Shown one piece after another: positions 36,867 through 46,564 of a stretch of DNA of 64,000 bases. Each line of letters opens with the position of its first letter. The first letter of the stretch is position 1. The notes under the pieces are model-generated. The model was not told where the DNA came from. It saw only the letters and a list, made by a program, of their open reading frames with translations, and made no database searches. The DNA is taken from positions 1,631,534 to 1,695,533 of the forward strand of contig NZ_LT575483.1 of assembly GCF_900086705.1 (NCBI RefSeq), read 5' to 3'. Origin of the DNA: Massilibacillus massiliensis. Lineage in GTDB: Bacteria; Bacillota; Negativicutes; FLKF01. Position numbers and translations under genes: made by a program.

Positions 36867-37883
36867 TTAATTTTTCTGTGCTTTAATTTGCTCTAAAATT
36901 CCGGTTTCTGTAATTGTCTTAGACAAGGTTTCACCATCTAAGCTCCATTTTTCTTTTGATTCTTCTGAATTTAAATAGTTTACTTGCAAGCCTAAATTTT
37001 CTGCATTAATCTGAAATTCTGGATCAGCAACCATTTCCTTCAAGCCTTTTTCGAGTCTGGCTTTAATTGCCGGCGGTAATTCTTTTGGTGCTACTACGCC
37101 ACACCAATTATTAAATATATTATCAATTCCTACTTCTTTAAAAGTTGGTATTTGTGCTAAGTCTGAGTCAACCAACCTCTTTTCACCCGTTGTAGCTAGT
37201 GCTATTAGTGCACCACTTTTAATTTGTTCTTTAACTATTGCTGGACTAACAAAACCAATCTGAACATGACCACCTAATAAAGCAGCAGTCACCTCACTAT
37301 TTCCACGAAAAGAAACTTGTTTTAACGAAATTCCGGCAGATTTAGCAAAGGCTTCACCAAGAACATGCGATGGTGAGCCGATTCCTGGAATTCCACATTT
37401 TACTTCTTCTGGATGTTGTTTTACATAACTAATTAGGGCATTAATGTTTTGATAGGGCTGTTTTGCTGAAGTTACCATGATCTGCGGCAGAGAGGCAATT
37501 TGAGCAATTGGCTCTAAAGCAGTTGGGTAATGGTATTTTGTTGATCCATATAATGGCTGGATAATGACATCAATTGCGCTAATACCAATCGTATAACCGT
37601 CTGGACTAGCGTTCACTAGTTCATTCCAGCCAATTGTTCCAGCGCCCCCCGGCTTGTTAACAACAACTAAAGGCTGTCCTAAATATTTAGGTGCCATCTT
37701 TTCCAATGATCGAGCCATAAGATCCAATCCGCCACCAGCACTAAAAGGTACAATAATGGTAATAGGTCTATCTGGATAATTTTTTATTGCAGTTGTTGTT
37801 TGACTTTGCATATCCGTACATCCTCCCAGCAATATTGAAATAAGTACTCCCCCCGCGATTAGCGCAATAATACGTCTTTTCAC
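36867..37883 (-). CDS. tripartite tricarboxylate transporter receptor (TctC/Bug), lipoprotein
   Basis: 338 residues. A type II signal with lipobox ISILLGGC near residue 22. The mature part starts NYPDRPITIIVPFSAGGGLD, the Bug signature, with QPLVVVNKPGGAGTIGW and GIPGIGSPSHVLGEAFA following. Bug proteins bind carboxylates (citrate, tartrate, aromatic acids) outside the inner membrane and deliver them to TctAB. No tctA or tctB is in the window. GTG start behind GGAGATGGTGTA. Close paralogue of the next gene, arisen by tandem duplication. Confidence 0.92.
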   Translation of the reverse strand: MKRRIIALIAGGVLISILLGGCTDMQSQTTTAIKNYPDRPITIIVPFSAGGGLDLMARSLEKMAPKYLGQPLVVVNKPGGAGTIGWNELVNASPDGYTIGISAIDVIIQPLYGSTKYHYPTALEPIAQIASLPQIMVTSAKQPYQNINALISYVKQHPEEVKCGIPGIGSPSHVLGEAFAKSAGISLKQVSFRGNSEVTAALLGGHVQIGFVSPAIVKEQIKSGALIALATTGEKRLVDSDLAQIPTFKEVGIDNIFNNWCGVVAPKELPPAIKARLEKGLKEMVADPEFQINAENLGLQVNYLNSEESKEKWSLDGETLSKTITETGILEQIKAQKN

Positions 37884-38029
37884 TACACCATCTCCTATTT
37901 ACATGTTCATAACTTCTTATATATTTTTTCTTCTCAATGTATCAACATACTCTACAATCTTTTATTAAACCTTCTAAAACCTACTATCCTTCTTACCTAC
38001 ATTTTTGCAACTCAAAATTTTCAGCATAC

Positions 38030-39046
38030 TTATTTTTTCTGTGCTTTAATTTGTTCCAAAATACCTGTTTCTTTTATTGTCTTAGACAATTTTTCACCAT
38101 CTTTGGACCATTTTTCTAATGAATCTTCGGAATTTAAATATTCTATCTGTAATCCTAATTTTTCAATGTTAATTTTAAATTCCGGATCTTCAATCATCTC
38201 TCTAAATCCAGTCTCTAGTCTAGATTTAACCTCTGGCGATAAACCTTTAGGCGCTGCTACACCATACCAAATATTTAATTCCATATCAAAGCCCAGCTCT
38301 TTAAAAGTTGGTATCTGTGCTAACTCGGAGTCAACTAACCTTTGTTCGCCAGTCATAGCCAATGCTCTCAAAGTACCATTTTTAATTTGTTCCTTAACTG
38401 TTGATGGGTTTACAAAAGCGATTTGCGTATGATTTCCTAATAAAGCAACGATTGCATCATTAACTCCACGAAATGGAACTTGTTCAAGGGTGATATCAGC
38501 AAATTTAGCAAACATTTCACCAGCAATATGTGATGACGATCCAATTCCTGCGTGTCCACATTTCAATTGACCGGGATGCTGTTTTGCATATTGAACAATT
38601 TCTTCTAAACTTTTCCATGGTTGTTCTGCTGGAACCACCATAATAAAAGGTAGATTTATGACTTGTGCAATAGGCTCTAAAGCAGTAGGGTAATGATATT
38701 TGGTTGTACCATATAATGGTTGTATCAATACATCTGTTGAGCTGGCTCCCAACGTATATCCATCTGAATTAGCAACAACCAATTCATTCCAGCCAATAGT
38801 TCCAGCCCCACCAGTTTTATTAACAACGATTAAAGGCTGTCCCAAATATTTAGGTGCCATTTTTTCCAAGGTTCTGGCTAAAAGATCTAATCCTCCCCCA
38901 GCACTAAAAGGTACAATCACTGTAATAGGTTTCGTAGGATACTTTTGTGTGGTACTTATCGTTTTACTTTGCATATCGGTACAACCTCCCATTAAAATTG
39001 AAATAAGGAATAACCCCGTTGCTAACGCAGTAATCCGTTTCTGCAC
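38030..39046 (-). CDS. tripartite tricarboxylate transporter receptor (TctC/Bug), lipoprotein, paralogue
   Basis: 338 residues, same length as the downstream copy and alike over the whole protein (lipobox ISILMGGC; KYPTKPITVIVPFSAGGGLD; QPLIVVNKTGGAGTIGW; KCGHAGIGSSSHIAGEMFA; C-terminus ETGILEQIKAQK). GTG start behind GGGAGATGGTGTA. Differences in the ligand loop suggest related but different carboxylate ligands. It is probably the first gene of the pair; 146 nt separate the two. Confidence 0.92.
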   Translation of the reverse strand: MQKRITALATGLFLISILMGGCTDMQSKTISTTQKYPTKPITVIVPFSAGGGLDLLARTLEKMAPKYLGQPLIVVNKTGGAGTIGWNELVVANSDGYTLGASSTDVLIQPLYGTTKYHYPTALEPIAQVINLPFIMVVPAEQPWKSLEEIVQYAKQHPGQLKCGHAGIGSSSHIAGEMFAKFADITLEQVPFRGVNDAIVALLGNHTQIAFVNPSTVKEQIKNGTLRALAMTGEQRLVDSELAQIPTFKELGFDMELNIWYGVAAPKGLSPEVKSRLETGFREMIEDPEFKINIEKLGLQIEYLNSEDSLEKWSKDGEKLSKTIKETGILEQIKAQKK

Positions 39047-39224
39047 TACACCATCTCCCTATAAATTTTTACATCTTTCATCTAATAATGTAAAAATAAT
39101 ACTATTTTTACATATAACTTCGCTAATAAATATCAATTTCCTTCCAAAAATTTTATTATTTTACATGCTATTGAAAATTCCATCATTTTAAAAATCTTAA
39201 GATAGTTTTTCTAAACACAAAAAA

Positions 39225-39249
39225 GGAACTAACCAAATCGGTTAGTTCC
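39225..39249 (-). terminator. terminator of the fdh operon
   Basis: GGAACTAACC / GGTTAGTTCC stem followed on the minus strand by a T run, 34 nt after the fdhC stop codon. Confidence 0.9.
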
Positions 39250-39282
39250 TACTTTAAAAATGATTAAATTATATTTACAAAA

Positions 39283-40002
39283 TCAGCTTATTTTCTGCGA
39301 TGATTTTGTTTCATTTAAGCCAACGGCTTGATTTATTTCTTCACGAGTAACTTCGCCTTTGGCAATCAATTCATCGATCCATTTTCCATGATGTGCATTT
39401 GCATATTTTGCGTGAATATTTCCTTTTTGCATACCACGCATGGAATCAGGATTTACAGAAGCTGCAAGATAGATATGTCCAATCGCTGCCGCAAATCCGA
39501 GTCCGGCAGCAATGCTATGCAATGGAACCATCCAAACCATAACTTCTTTGCTTAAATAATCATTGCCAATCCAAATCGCTAAACCAGTAGCAACCAAAAG
39601 AAGCCATATGACTGCTTGCAGGCTTATATTCATTTTTTCCCCACCATTATAGAAGGTTTGTTTTGGCATTCCAGATGGGTGAACGCCAATAAGCTCAGGT
39701 GGAAATTTTTGCATGAAAGTCATGTCATCTTTATCAAAACTGAATACTTCTTTCGCTAAAGTGACAAAACCTTTCCGTGCAATAAACATCCCTACTAAAG
39801 GTGTTGCAATGAATATGACTGCAAATACACGATGCATAATCTGCAATGTATGCGCACCAAATATATCATACAAGAAATGGAATGTATCCATATAGAGCGG
39901 CAAAGCGGTTAGAAATAACATGAGAAAGGAGAATGCATTCAGCCAATGACAGATAATAAAACCTTTTTCATGTCGTGGCACATACTTTTTATCAACCAAC
40001 AT
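39283..40002 (-). CDS. fdhC: formate dehydrogenase gamma subunit, cytochrome b
   Basis: About 239 residues with four membrane helices. Haem-ligand histidines appear in FIICHWLNAFSFL, LQIMHRVFAV, WMVPLHSIAAGLGFAAAIGHIYLA. It matches the FdnI family: it anchors the enzyme and passes electrons from the iron-sulfur subunit to the quinone pool. It overlaps the end of fdhB; the ATG at 40002 is 8 nt from AAAGGTGG, and an ATG two codons earlier is possible. Last gene of the operon. Confidence 0.9.
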   Translation of the reverse strand: MLVDKKYVPRHEKGFIICHWLNAFSFLMLFLTALPLYMDTFHFLYDIFGAHTLQIMHRVFAVIFIATPLVGMFIARKGFVTLAKEVFSFDKDDMTFMQKFPPELIGVHPSGMPKQTFYNGGEKMNISLQAVIWLLLVATGLAIWIGNDYLSKEVMVWMVPLHSIAAGLGFAAAIGHIYLAASVNPDSMRGMQKGNIHAKYANAHHGKWIDELIAKGEVTREEINQAVGLNETKSSQKIS

Positions 40003-40813
40003 GTCCATCGCCACCTTTCCCATTTTCATTGTTGTCTTTATGTCTCTTTGCAACAAATTTACTTAACGTGTACGCACCTGCACAACCGACAATAGCGGCA
40101 ACACCTGCGACTTGTCCAATCGGACGAATAATGTCTTTCCAAACATTCATTGCAGTTGAGGTTTTCGGATCGGCAGGCAGTCCATAAACAGCTGGTTTAT
40201 CGGTGAGAATATACATCATATTCGTCCCGCCGACTCCATTTGCATCAACGCCATAAAGCTGCGCATTTGGAAAATCTTTTTTCAGTTCCGTTAACCGTGT
40301 ATTTGCTAAAGCAACCATTTTATCCCTTGGACCAAACTGAATCGCAGTAGGCGGACAAGTTTGCGCGCAAGAAGGTACCATGCCGTTTTCGATACGATCT
40401 GCACACATGTTACATTTCGTTGATTTATGTGTTGCTTCATCTATTTTTGGTACATCAAATGGACAATTGATTACACAATACCCGCATCCAACACATTTAT
40501 CTTTATCAATCACTACAGCACCTGTAGCGGTTTTGCTGATTGCATCTTCCGGACAGCCCTTCAGGCAGGCAGGATTTTCACAATGCATACACTGCACTTT
40601 GATAAAATCCCAATGGAACTTCCCATTCTCAACGCGTTCATTCATTCTCACCAAGTTATAAGTTTTTGAACTGAAGTCTTTATGAGACTGATATGCACCA
40701 TCAAATGGTGTAATTTCAGCGGGGAGATTCTTCCATTGTTTACAAGCTACCATACAGGCACGACAAGCAGTACATTTTGAGACATCATGCAGCATGGCCA
40801 TTTGTTCTGCCAT
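39992..40813 (-). CDS. fdhB: formate dehydrogenase beta subunit, four-cluster ferredoxin
   Basis: 273 residues. Four 4Fe-4S clusters are set by CTACRACMVACKQW, CMHCENPACLKGCP, CVGCGYCVINCPF and CNMC...CAQTCP. A C-terminal hydrophobic helix (QVAGVAAIVGCAGAYTLSKF) anchors it in the membrane, as in FdnH. It carries electrons from the catalytic subunit to the cytochrome b. The start at 40813 follows AAAGGAGTGGTATAC. It is between fdhE and fdhC in the same operon. Confidence 0.94.
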   Translation of the reverse strand: MAEQMAMLHDVSKCTACRACMVACKQWKNLPAEITPFDGAYQSHKDFSSKTYNLVRMNERVENGKFHWDFIKVQCMHCENPACLKGCPEDAISKTATGAVVIDKDKCVGCGYCVINCPFDVPKIDEATHKSTKCNMCADRIENGMVPSCAQTCPPTAIQFGPRDKMVALANTRLTELKKDFPNAQLYGVDANGVGGTNMMYILTDKPAVYGLPADPKTSTAMNVWKDIIRPIGQVAGVAAIVGCAGAYTLSKFVAKRHKDNNENGKGGDGHVG

Positions 40814-40846
40814 GTATACCACTCCTTTATCTTCGAAACTATACTA

Positions 40847-41701
40847 TTATATTAAGAAAAGACCTTTTCTTTTTAATCCTTTTTCTTCTGCCAGCATATC
40901 TAAATGAACCGTAGCCCAATCGTTTAGATAAATTGGTTCCTTGCCTTCGTTTAAATAAGTTTTGCTATAAGAATGACATTCTTTACATACATCAATGCGC
41001 ATTTCCGGCTCTGCTTTTGCTTCAAGAAGACGCAGTTTATTTAAATCGTCATTGTCGCAGTAAATACAGCCGATACGCTTATAATGCCAAGTCTCATGAC
41101 AATGACTGCATACAAGATGACGTTCACGTCCCTGATTTTTCTTTTTAAGCTGAGCCAATGCCGGTAAGGAACCACAAACCGGACAATAATTGCGCTCCCA
41201 CTCAAGATCTTTCTGCCATTCTTTCCGTTCATCTTCGATGGATTTCATTACATTGGAAACAGCCAGCCAAACAACATACCGCAAAGTACTTGCATTCAAT
41301 TCTTTGTTTTCACAGAAACTCTGGATACTTTCCTCTTCCTGACAAAGAACATAACCAATCATTTCTGTAGCGGCATTGTTCGACAAATATTTATCTAGCG
41401 AGTGACAGGAGTCTTTTAAAGCTTTTGGAATATCTGCTTTTAACAAGCCTTCCAGTAATTTATGCATCATATGCTCTACTGGTTTACCTAAGGCTGCCTG
41501 TATTTCTGCATGCTGCAACAAAGGAATTCCTTTATTGAAATCCTCCGTATAGTCAGCAAAGGAAGGTAATGAAAATTTTTCTACAGCGATTTGACTTGAA
41601 ATCCCCGCCGCTTCCATATGCAGTTGTCCAATTTCCTTTAAAAAAGGATGCTTTTCAAGATATTCCAAGAGCAATGTTTTTTCCCTGTTATTGCTATTCA
41701 T
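40847..41701 (-). CDS. fdhE: formate dehydrogenase accessory protein FdhE
   Basis: 284 residues. A cytoplasmic maturation factor of exported formate dehydrogenases. The C-terminal half has the zinc-ribbon/rubredoxin-like Cys pairs CPVCGSLP, CSHCHETW, CIYCDNDD and CKECHSYS, as in FdhE. Its presence inside the operon, between fdhA and fdhB, is unusual compared with E. coli, where fdhE lies last. ATG behind AAGGTGGATTAAG. Confidence 0.9.
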   Translation of the reverse strand: MNSNNREKTLLLEYLEKHPFLKEIGQLHMEAAGISSQIAVEKFSLPSFADYTEDFNKGIPLLQHAEIQAALGKPVEHMMHKLLEGLLKADIPKALKDSCHSLDKYLSNNAATEMIGYVLCQEEESIQSFCENKELNASTLRYVVWLAVSNVMKSIEDERKEWQKDLEWERNYCPVCGSLPALAQLKKKNQGRERHLVCSHCHETWHYKRIGCIYCDNDDLNKLRLLEAKAEPEMRIDVCKECHSYSKTYLNEGKEPIYLNDWATVHLDMLAEEKGLKRKGLFLI

Positions 41702-41716
41702 TCTTAATCCACCTTA

Positions 41717-44700
41717 CTAGGCTTTCTTGATATCGATCAGACAAGCCTTAAATTCTTGTTCTTGCACATTTGGATCAAGTGCATCAATCGTAAGAACGTT
41801 CGTGCTCGGCCCTTTCGCCAATCCCTTAAAGCCCCAGCTATAAGGCATCCAGACCATATGTGTTTCTTCCCCATTGACCATCAATGGTTTTGCACGATTA
41901 GAAACCATGGCTTTCACCTTAACTTCGCCGCGTGTGGAACGAACATTCACATAGTCGCCTTGTTTAACACCAAGTTTCTGAGATAATTCCATAGACATTT
42001 CAGCAAACGGCTCTTTTACAAGCTCATTCAACCAAGGAATGTTACGCGTAATCGTCCCGGAACACCAGTGTTCTGCAATTCCAGACGTACAAAGTACATA
42101 TGGGAATTCATCTTTGGTACCGATGCGTTGTTCATTTGGCAACCGCGGATAAATTACACAAGGGTTAAACTGTATTTCTTTATGCAATCTATTCTTCGTA
42201 GGACTTTCAACCGGTTCGTAAAACTCTGGCACCGGACCGTCTACCGGTGTATACGAATGATCTCTTGACTTCATATTTTCATCGAGATCTTTATATTCTG
42301 CCGCAAATAATCTACCGAATCCTTCTCCATTCATACGGAACGGTTTCTGTCCTCCAGCAGTATGCGGGCCTTCTTTTAAGTTAGAAACATCCGGACGATC
42401 ATAGCCATCCCATTGTCCTTTCGCTTCATCCCACCAAACAATCTTGTTCTTTTCATCAAACGGTTTGCCATCTTTATCGCAAGATGCACGATTATAAAGA
42501 AGGCGAATATTGTCTGGCCAGCACCAAGCATACTCTGGGAAGATCCCAAGATCTCCTCGATCCGCTTGTCCGCGACGTTTTGCTTGATTTTTATTGCCTG
42601 CAAACACCCCGGCGTAGATCCAAAGTCCGCTGCTCGTTGTTCCATCGGCTTTAGTCTCACCAATTCCGTTTAAAAGATTACCGGTTTTTAAGTCGTAACC
42701 ATTGATTTCTCTAAGAACAGCTTCTGCTGTATCTTCTTCTGGATAATCCCAGACTAAATCCATAATCGCCCGATCTTTTTGTGCCGTCGAGTCTTTATAA
42801 AGTTCACAAATCTTCTTAAACATGCGATTAAAAATCCAAAGATCTGCTTTAGAATCGCCTACTTTATCCGGACCAGCCATACGCCATTGAATCATACGCA
42901 TGGAATTGATCATCGTACCTTCGCGTTCAAGATAAGAACACGCCGGCATGAAAATAACTTCCGTATTAATTTTAGAAGCATCAGCCCCTGGCCGTTCCCA
43001 AAAAGCGGCTGTTTCATTAATAAAGACATCCTGTACAATCAGAGTTTCCAGATTGGATAGCCCTTTATGTGTTAAATTCAAATTGGCTTGAGACATCATT
43101 GGATTTTGTCCGGCAACGTAGGTGCATTTTATTTGACCTTCGATCATTTTTTCAAAAGAAATATAAAGAGAATCATTATGATGGCTGTTGCGGATTGGCA
43201 GATAACCAAATCCATAATCGTTTTCCTGCGTTGCTTTTTCGCCGTACCAAGCTTTCATTAAATTAATCAAGAATTTTGCACGGAAAGATCCGTAAGCATC
43301 TGACCATTTTTCTAAAGTAGATGTCTCTTGTGTTGGATAGGAAAGATAGCCAGGGAAATATTGGAACATGATACCAAAATCCGTAGAACCTTGTACATTC
43401 GGTTGTCCACGCATTGCACCGATACCACTGCCCGGTTTACCAATGTTACCAAGCAAAAGCTGAAGAATCGTAAAGCAACGAATGTTTTGTACACCAACTG
43501 TATGCTGCGTCATGCCAAGTGCATAAAGCATCACACAAGGCTTGGTTGTAATAAGAAGTTCTGCAGCCTCTTGAATTTTTTCTGCCGGTGTCCCAGTAAT
43601 TTGCGAAGCCATTTCAAACGTATACCGTTTATAGTGTTCACGCAATTTTGTATATACACTGTCAGGATGATTAATATCGTCCGTTTTAATTGGTTTTCCA
43701 GCCGCATCAACTTGATAACTCCAGCTATGTGGGTCATAACTGCGTTTCTCTGCATCGTAACCAGAAAACAGACCGTCTTTAAATTCAAAGTCTTTTGATA
43801 CCAAACAGTATGCATTCGTATTTAATTTTACGTATTCTTCATCATAGCGTTTATTTTCTAAAATATAGCTGATGATAGACCCTAAAAATGCAATATCTGT
43901 ACCTGGACGCAATTGAATATGATGATCCGCAATTTTTGAAGTACGCGTAAATCTTGTATCAATGTGTACAATTTTCGCACCACGATCTTTTGCTCTCATA
44001 ATTGCCTTCATCCCCATAGGATGACATTCAGCAACATTACTGCCCTCTACCCAGATCAATTTTGCATTTTGTATGTCTGGCCAAGGATTGGTCATCGCAC
44101 CGCGACCAAATGCAGCATTTAATGCCGGCGGCGTAGTTGCATGACAAACACGCGTCTGATTGTCGGTAAATACGGCACCCATAGCACGCGTCATTTTAAT
44201 CAAAGTATAGCATTCTTCATTATTTACTTGAGAACCACCGATAAAGCTGATCGCATCGGTTCTGTTTACTTGATATTCTTTACCATCAATCGTTTCTTTT
44301 TCAATCCAATTTTCATCACGCACTTTTTTCATTGCTTTTGCAGAGCGCTCAATTGCCTCATCCCAGCTAATTTCCTGCCAAGTCGTACTGCCAGGCGCGC
44401 GATAAAGCGGCGTCTTGGGACGTTGGTCGGAATTTGGAATATGACCATAACCTAAGCCTTTACTACAAAGACTTCCTCTATTAATTGGGCTGTCAGTTGC
44501 CCCTTCTAAATTGATCAGTTTCCCATCTCTCACATGACCGATGACACTACATCCACATGCACAGAAATGACATACGGAGGTAAATTCTTTTGCTCCAGTT
44601 AGCTTGAATTGTTTCGCTGCAGCTTTTACTTTAGGAATCTGAAAGCCGAAATCTGCTAAAACTAACCCAATGCTCGCTAAACCAGTAGTTTTAAGAAAAT

Positions 44701-44719
44701 CCCTTCTGTTTAAGTTCAT
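41717..44719 (-). CDS. fdhA: formate dehydrogenase catalytic subunit, Tat-exported, cysteine type
   Basis: 1000 residues. The twin-arginine signal NRRDFLK is at residues 5-11, so it is exported folded with cofactor. A 4Fe-4S cluster is bound by Cys 50, 53, 57 and 85 (VCHFCACGC, LCSKG). The molybdopterin motifs RVCHATTPPALNAAFGRGAMTNPW and WVEGSNVAECHPMG follow. Position 192 is Cys where many homologues have selenocysteine, and the frame has no internal TGA. It oxidises formate to CO2 on the outer side of the membrane. ATG behind GGGGGAGGCAAACAA. First gene of fdhA-fdhE-fdhB-fdhC. Confidence 0.97.
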   Translation of the reverse strand: MNLNRRDFLKTTGLASIGLVLADFGFQIPKVKAAAKQFKLTGAKEFTSVCHFCACGCSVIGHVRDGKLINLEGATDSPINRGSLCSKGLGYGHIPNSDQRPKTPLYRAPGSTTWQEISWDEAIERSAKAMKKVRDENWIEKETIDGKEYQVNRTDAISFIGGSQVNNEECYTLIKMTRAMGAVFTDNQTRVCHATTPPALNAAFGRGAMTNPWPDIQNAKLIWVEGSNVAECHPMGMKAIMRAKDRGAKIVHIDTRFTRTSKIADHHIQLRPGTDIAFLGSIISYILENKRYDEEYVKLNTNAYCLVSKDFEFKDGLFSGYDAEKRSYDPHSWSYQVDAAGKPIKTDDINHPDSVYTKLREHYKRYTFEMASQITGTPAEKIQEAAELLITTKPCVMLYALGMTQHTVGVQNIRCFTILQLLLGNIGKPGSGIGAMRGQPNVQGSTDFGIMFQYFPGYLSYPTQETSTLEKWSDAYGSFRAKFLINLMKAWYGEKATQENDYGFGYLPIRNSHHNDSLYISFEKMIEGQIKCTYVAGQNPMMSQANLNLTHKGLSNLETLIVQDVFINETAAFWERPGADASKINTEVIFMPACSYLEREGTMINSMRMIQWRMAGPDKVGDSKADLWIFNRMFKKICELYKDSTAQKDRAIMDLVWDYPEEDTAEAVLREINGYDLKTGNLLNGIGETKADGTTSSGLWIYAGVFAGNKNQAKRRGQADRGDLGIFPEYAWCWPDNIRLLYNRASCDKDGKPFDEKNKIVWWDEAKGQWDGYDRPDVSNLKEGPHTAGGQKPFRMNGEGFGRLFAAEYKDLDENMKSRDHSYTPVDGPVPEFYEPVESPTKNRLHKEIQFNPCVIYPRLPNEQRIGTKDEFPYVLCTSGIAEHWCSGTITRNIPWLNELVKEPFAEMSMELSQKLGVKQGDYVNVRSTRGEVKVKAMVSNRAKPLMVNGEETHMVWMPYSWGFKGLAKGPSTNVLTIDALDPNVQEQEFKACLIDIKKA

Positions 44720-45188
44720 TTGTTTGCCTCCCCCGAATAAAAGTCTATATGAGTAGATTTCTTCTGATCAATTCATAAGCCATGATTGAAAAAAGAAATA
44801 AGCTCCAAATTTGTAAATGCATCACTTGTATTTATATAATAATAATCTATATTAATAGTTGTATTCTGTTTAATCAACATCAATTATAATATACGTGTCC
44901 ATTAGACATCTGTCAACCAACTTGTACGCAAAAAACACAAATTAAAATTGCCAATTGTTTGTAAAGTCGGATGTAGAGCTACGGATTTCATGGGACAATA
45001 CGCCTAATCATAAATAAGACAAATGCAATAAATTATTTATTTGATTTTAATTTATATGGTATAATACATTTCAAGTGTTATTTTTTAAAAGTATTACACA
45101 CGAATTTCAAAATAAATATATGCAACGATAAGATTGAATCATATATACTTAACTTCTATAGGCTATAGAAAAGGACAGGAGAAATCAT
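44720..45188. promoter_or_regulatory. divergent fdhA/fdhD promoter region
   Basis: No gene. For fdhD, an extended -10 TGGTATAAT at 45057-45065 with TTATTT 17 nt upstream is a good promoter, giving a 5' UTR of about 115 nt. For fdhA I cannot fix a promoter. No molybdenum-cofactor riboswitch was recognised. Confidence 0.5.
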
Positions 45189-45992
45189 ATGGAAAAAGAA
45201 AAGATTGAAGCGATAGAGACTTATGACACTATTGAGTTTCGTAATGCTGAATTTCACAAATCGAGTCAATGGATCTCTGAAGAAATGCCGCTTACGATCT
45301 ATTTAAATGGTAAAGAAACTACAACGATGCTTTGCTCCCCAGTAGATCAAAAATATCTGGTTATCGGGTTTTTAATCTCTGAGGGAATGGTGCAAAACCT
45401 CGAAGCAATAAAAGAAATCAACATTAATGAAAATGATGGTCTAGCATATATCGAGGCTGACATTATAGAGAAAGCAACGACAACCAACTATCTACGCCGC
45501 TGTTTAACGACTTGTTGTGGGAGGGGACGTGCCGGCTTCTATTTCGCCAACGATCACCAAACAACAAAAATAATCGATAGCAACGCCCACTTTCATGCCG
45601 CCGATATTTTAAAAAGTACGGCAACTTTACTCCATGAAGCTTCTGCTACGCATAGCAAAACAAACGGTGTGCACAGCGGGGCCATCGTAGAAAAAGGGAA
45701 TTTAATTTTATATTCAGAAGATATCGGACGCCATAATATCTTTGATAAATTATACGGCAAATGTTTAGAACAGAAGATGTCCATGGATGACAAGATGATT
45801 GTATTCAGCGGCAGGATTTCTTCTGAAATTTTAATAAAAGTAAGTAAAATGGGAATTCCGTGTGTTCTGGCAAAATCTGTACCGACTACATTGGCACTCG
45901 GTATGGCAAAAGATCTAGGCATCACAATCGTAGGAAGTATCCGCCGCGACTCTTTCCTCATTTATACACATCCCGAACGAATCGTTACCTAA
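45189..45992 (+). CDS. fdhD: formate dehydrogenase sulfurtransferase FdhD
   Basis: 267 residues. It passes sulfur from IscS to the molybdenum cofactor and is needed for formate dehydrogenase activity. Visible: MPLTIYLNGKETTTMLCSP, LVIGFLISEGMV, the catalytic double-Cys loop CLTTCCGRGRAG, GVHSGAIV, SEDIGRHNIFDKLYG, FSGRISSEILIKVSKMGIP and KDLGITIVGSIR. Start at ATG behind ACAGGAGAAATCAT. Its place opposite the fdh operon shows the functional link. One base after its stop begins the repeat element at 45993. Confidence 0.97.
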   Translation: MEKEKIEAIETYDTIEFRNAEFHKSSQWISEEMPLTIYLNGKETTTMLCSPVDQKYLVIGFLISEGMVQNLEAIKEININENDGLAYIEADIIEKATTTNYLRRCLTTCCGRGRAGFYFANDHQTTKIIDSNAHFHAADILKSTATLLHEASATHSKTNGVHSGAIVEKGNLILYSEDIGRHNIFDKLYGKCLEQKMSMDDKMIVFSGRISSEILIKVSKMGIPCVLAKSVPTTLALGMAKDLGITIVGSIRRDSFLIYTHPERIVT

Positions 45993-46146
45993 AAAACTAT
46001 GGACAGATAGGCTGCGGGTCGGCGATAAGCACTCATCTGCGTCGTTGCAGCAAGGCGGTTACTCGTCGACGTACACAAGTACGACTCCTTCGCACCCCCT
46101 TGCTGCGCCTAGCATCTGAGTACTTCTCCCCAACCGGCAGCCTATC
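45993..46146 (+). repeat. structured repeat element A (long imperfect hairpin)
   Basis: Starts one base after the fdhD stop. The first 63 bp (45993-46055) recur inverted at 49411-49473 with three differences. Folds on itself: GATAGGCTGC (46006-46015) with GCAGCCTATC (46137-46146), and GCAGCAAGG (46047-46055) with CCTTGCTGC (46098-46106), apex near CGTAC/GTACG. No ORF is supported. Confidence 0.75.
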
Positions 46147-46178
46147 TTCGTACTAGTTTATAAGTGGAGCAAATTTCA

Positions 46179-46212
46179 GTGGCGTGTATTCACATGAGTG
46201 AATACACGCCAC
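46179..46212 (+). terminator. strong hairpin, likely fdhD terminator
   Basis: 15-bp perfect stem GTGGCGTGTATTCAC / GTGAATACACGCCAC with loop ATGA, followed by TTTGTCT. Confidence 0.75.
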
Positions 46213-46227
46213 TTTGTCTACAGTCTG

Positions 46228-46259
46228 ACTGCCGCATTTTAATGCGGCAGTTTTTCTTT
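46228..46259 (+). terminator. second intrinsic terminator
   Basis: ACTGCCGCATT / AATGCGGCAGT with TTTTTCTTTT behind it, plus strand. Confidence 0.85.
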
Positions 46260-46274
46260 TCGTTCCCGGCCTTT

Positions 46275-46403
46275 TCCGGAAAAATACGTTCCGAAGGATG
46301 AAAAATGACCGGCTTACGTTAAGAAATTCGCTTGTCTGAACGAAGTGAGTTTGCGAATTTTAGTAAGTCGGTCATTTTTCAAGTTTTTTGGAGGTTTGAG
46401 GCT
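46275..46403. repeat. structured repeat element B, copy 1
   Basis: Conserved with copy 2 at 49186-49314: TTCCGGAAAAATACGTTCCG, AAGGATGAAAAA, then a long stem (46301-46331 with 46353-46379) capped by GAACGAAGTGAGTTT, then CAAGTTTTTTGGAGGTTTG and AGGC. Stem differences between copies are compensatory. Copy 1 is followed by an insertion (46404-46564). Confidence 0.8.
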
Positions 46404-46564
46404 AGTACCTTGGCTAGGTTGAAATTTAAGGTTAGGTTGCGGAGATTTTTTTGCCTTGCTAGGCGGAGGAGTCGCACATATCGGATATATGTAAGATGAC
46501 GACAACAACGCAAGTCGGAAAAATATCCGTAAGATAACCAAAGGTTTAACCTAGTCAAGGTACT
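46404..46564. mobile_element. 161-bp insertion with inverted terminal repeats (MITE-like)
   Basis: 17-bp ends AGTACCTTGGCTAGGTT (46404-46420) and AACCTAGTCAAGGTACT (46548-46564), matching apart from one G-T. It splits an element that is continuous in the other copy at about 49314. No ORF with support inside; a CGGATAT/ATATCCG inner stem is present. No clear target duplication. Confidence 0.55.

Noticed and set aside
41717-44719. Selenocysteine codon in fdhA
   Set aside because: The active-site position is a Cys codon (RVCHATT) and the frame has no internal TGA.
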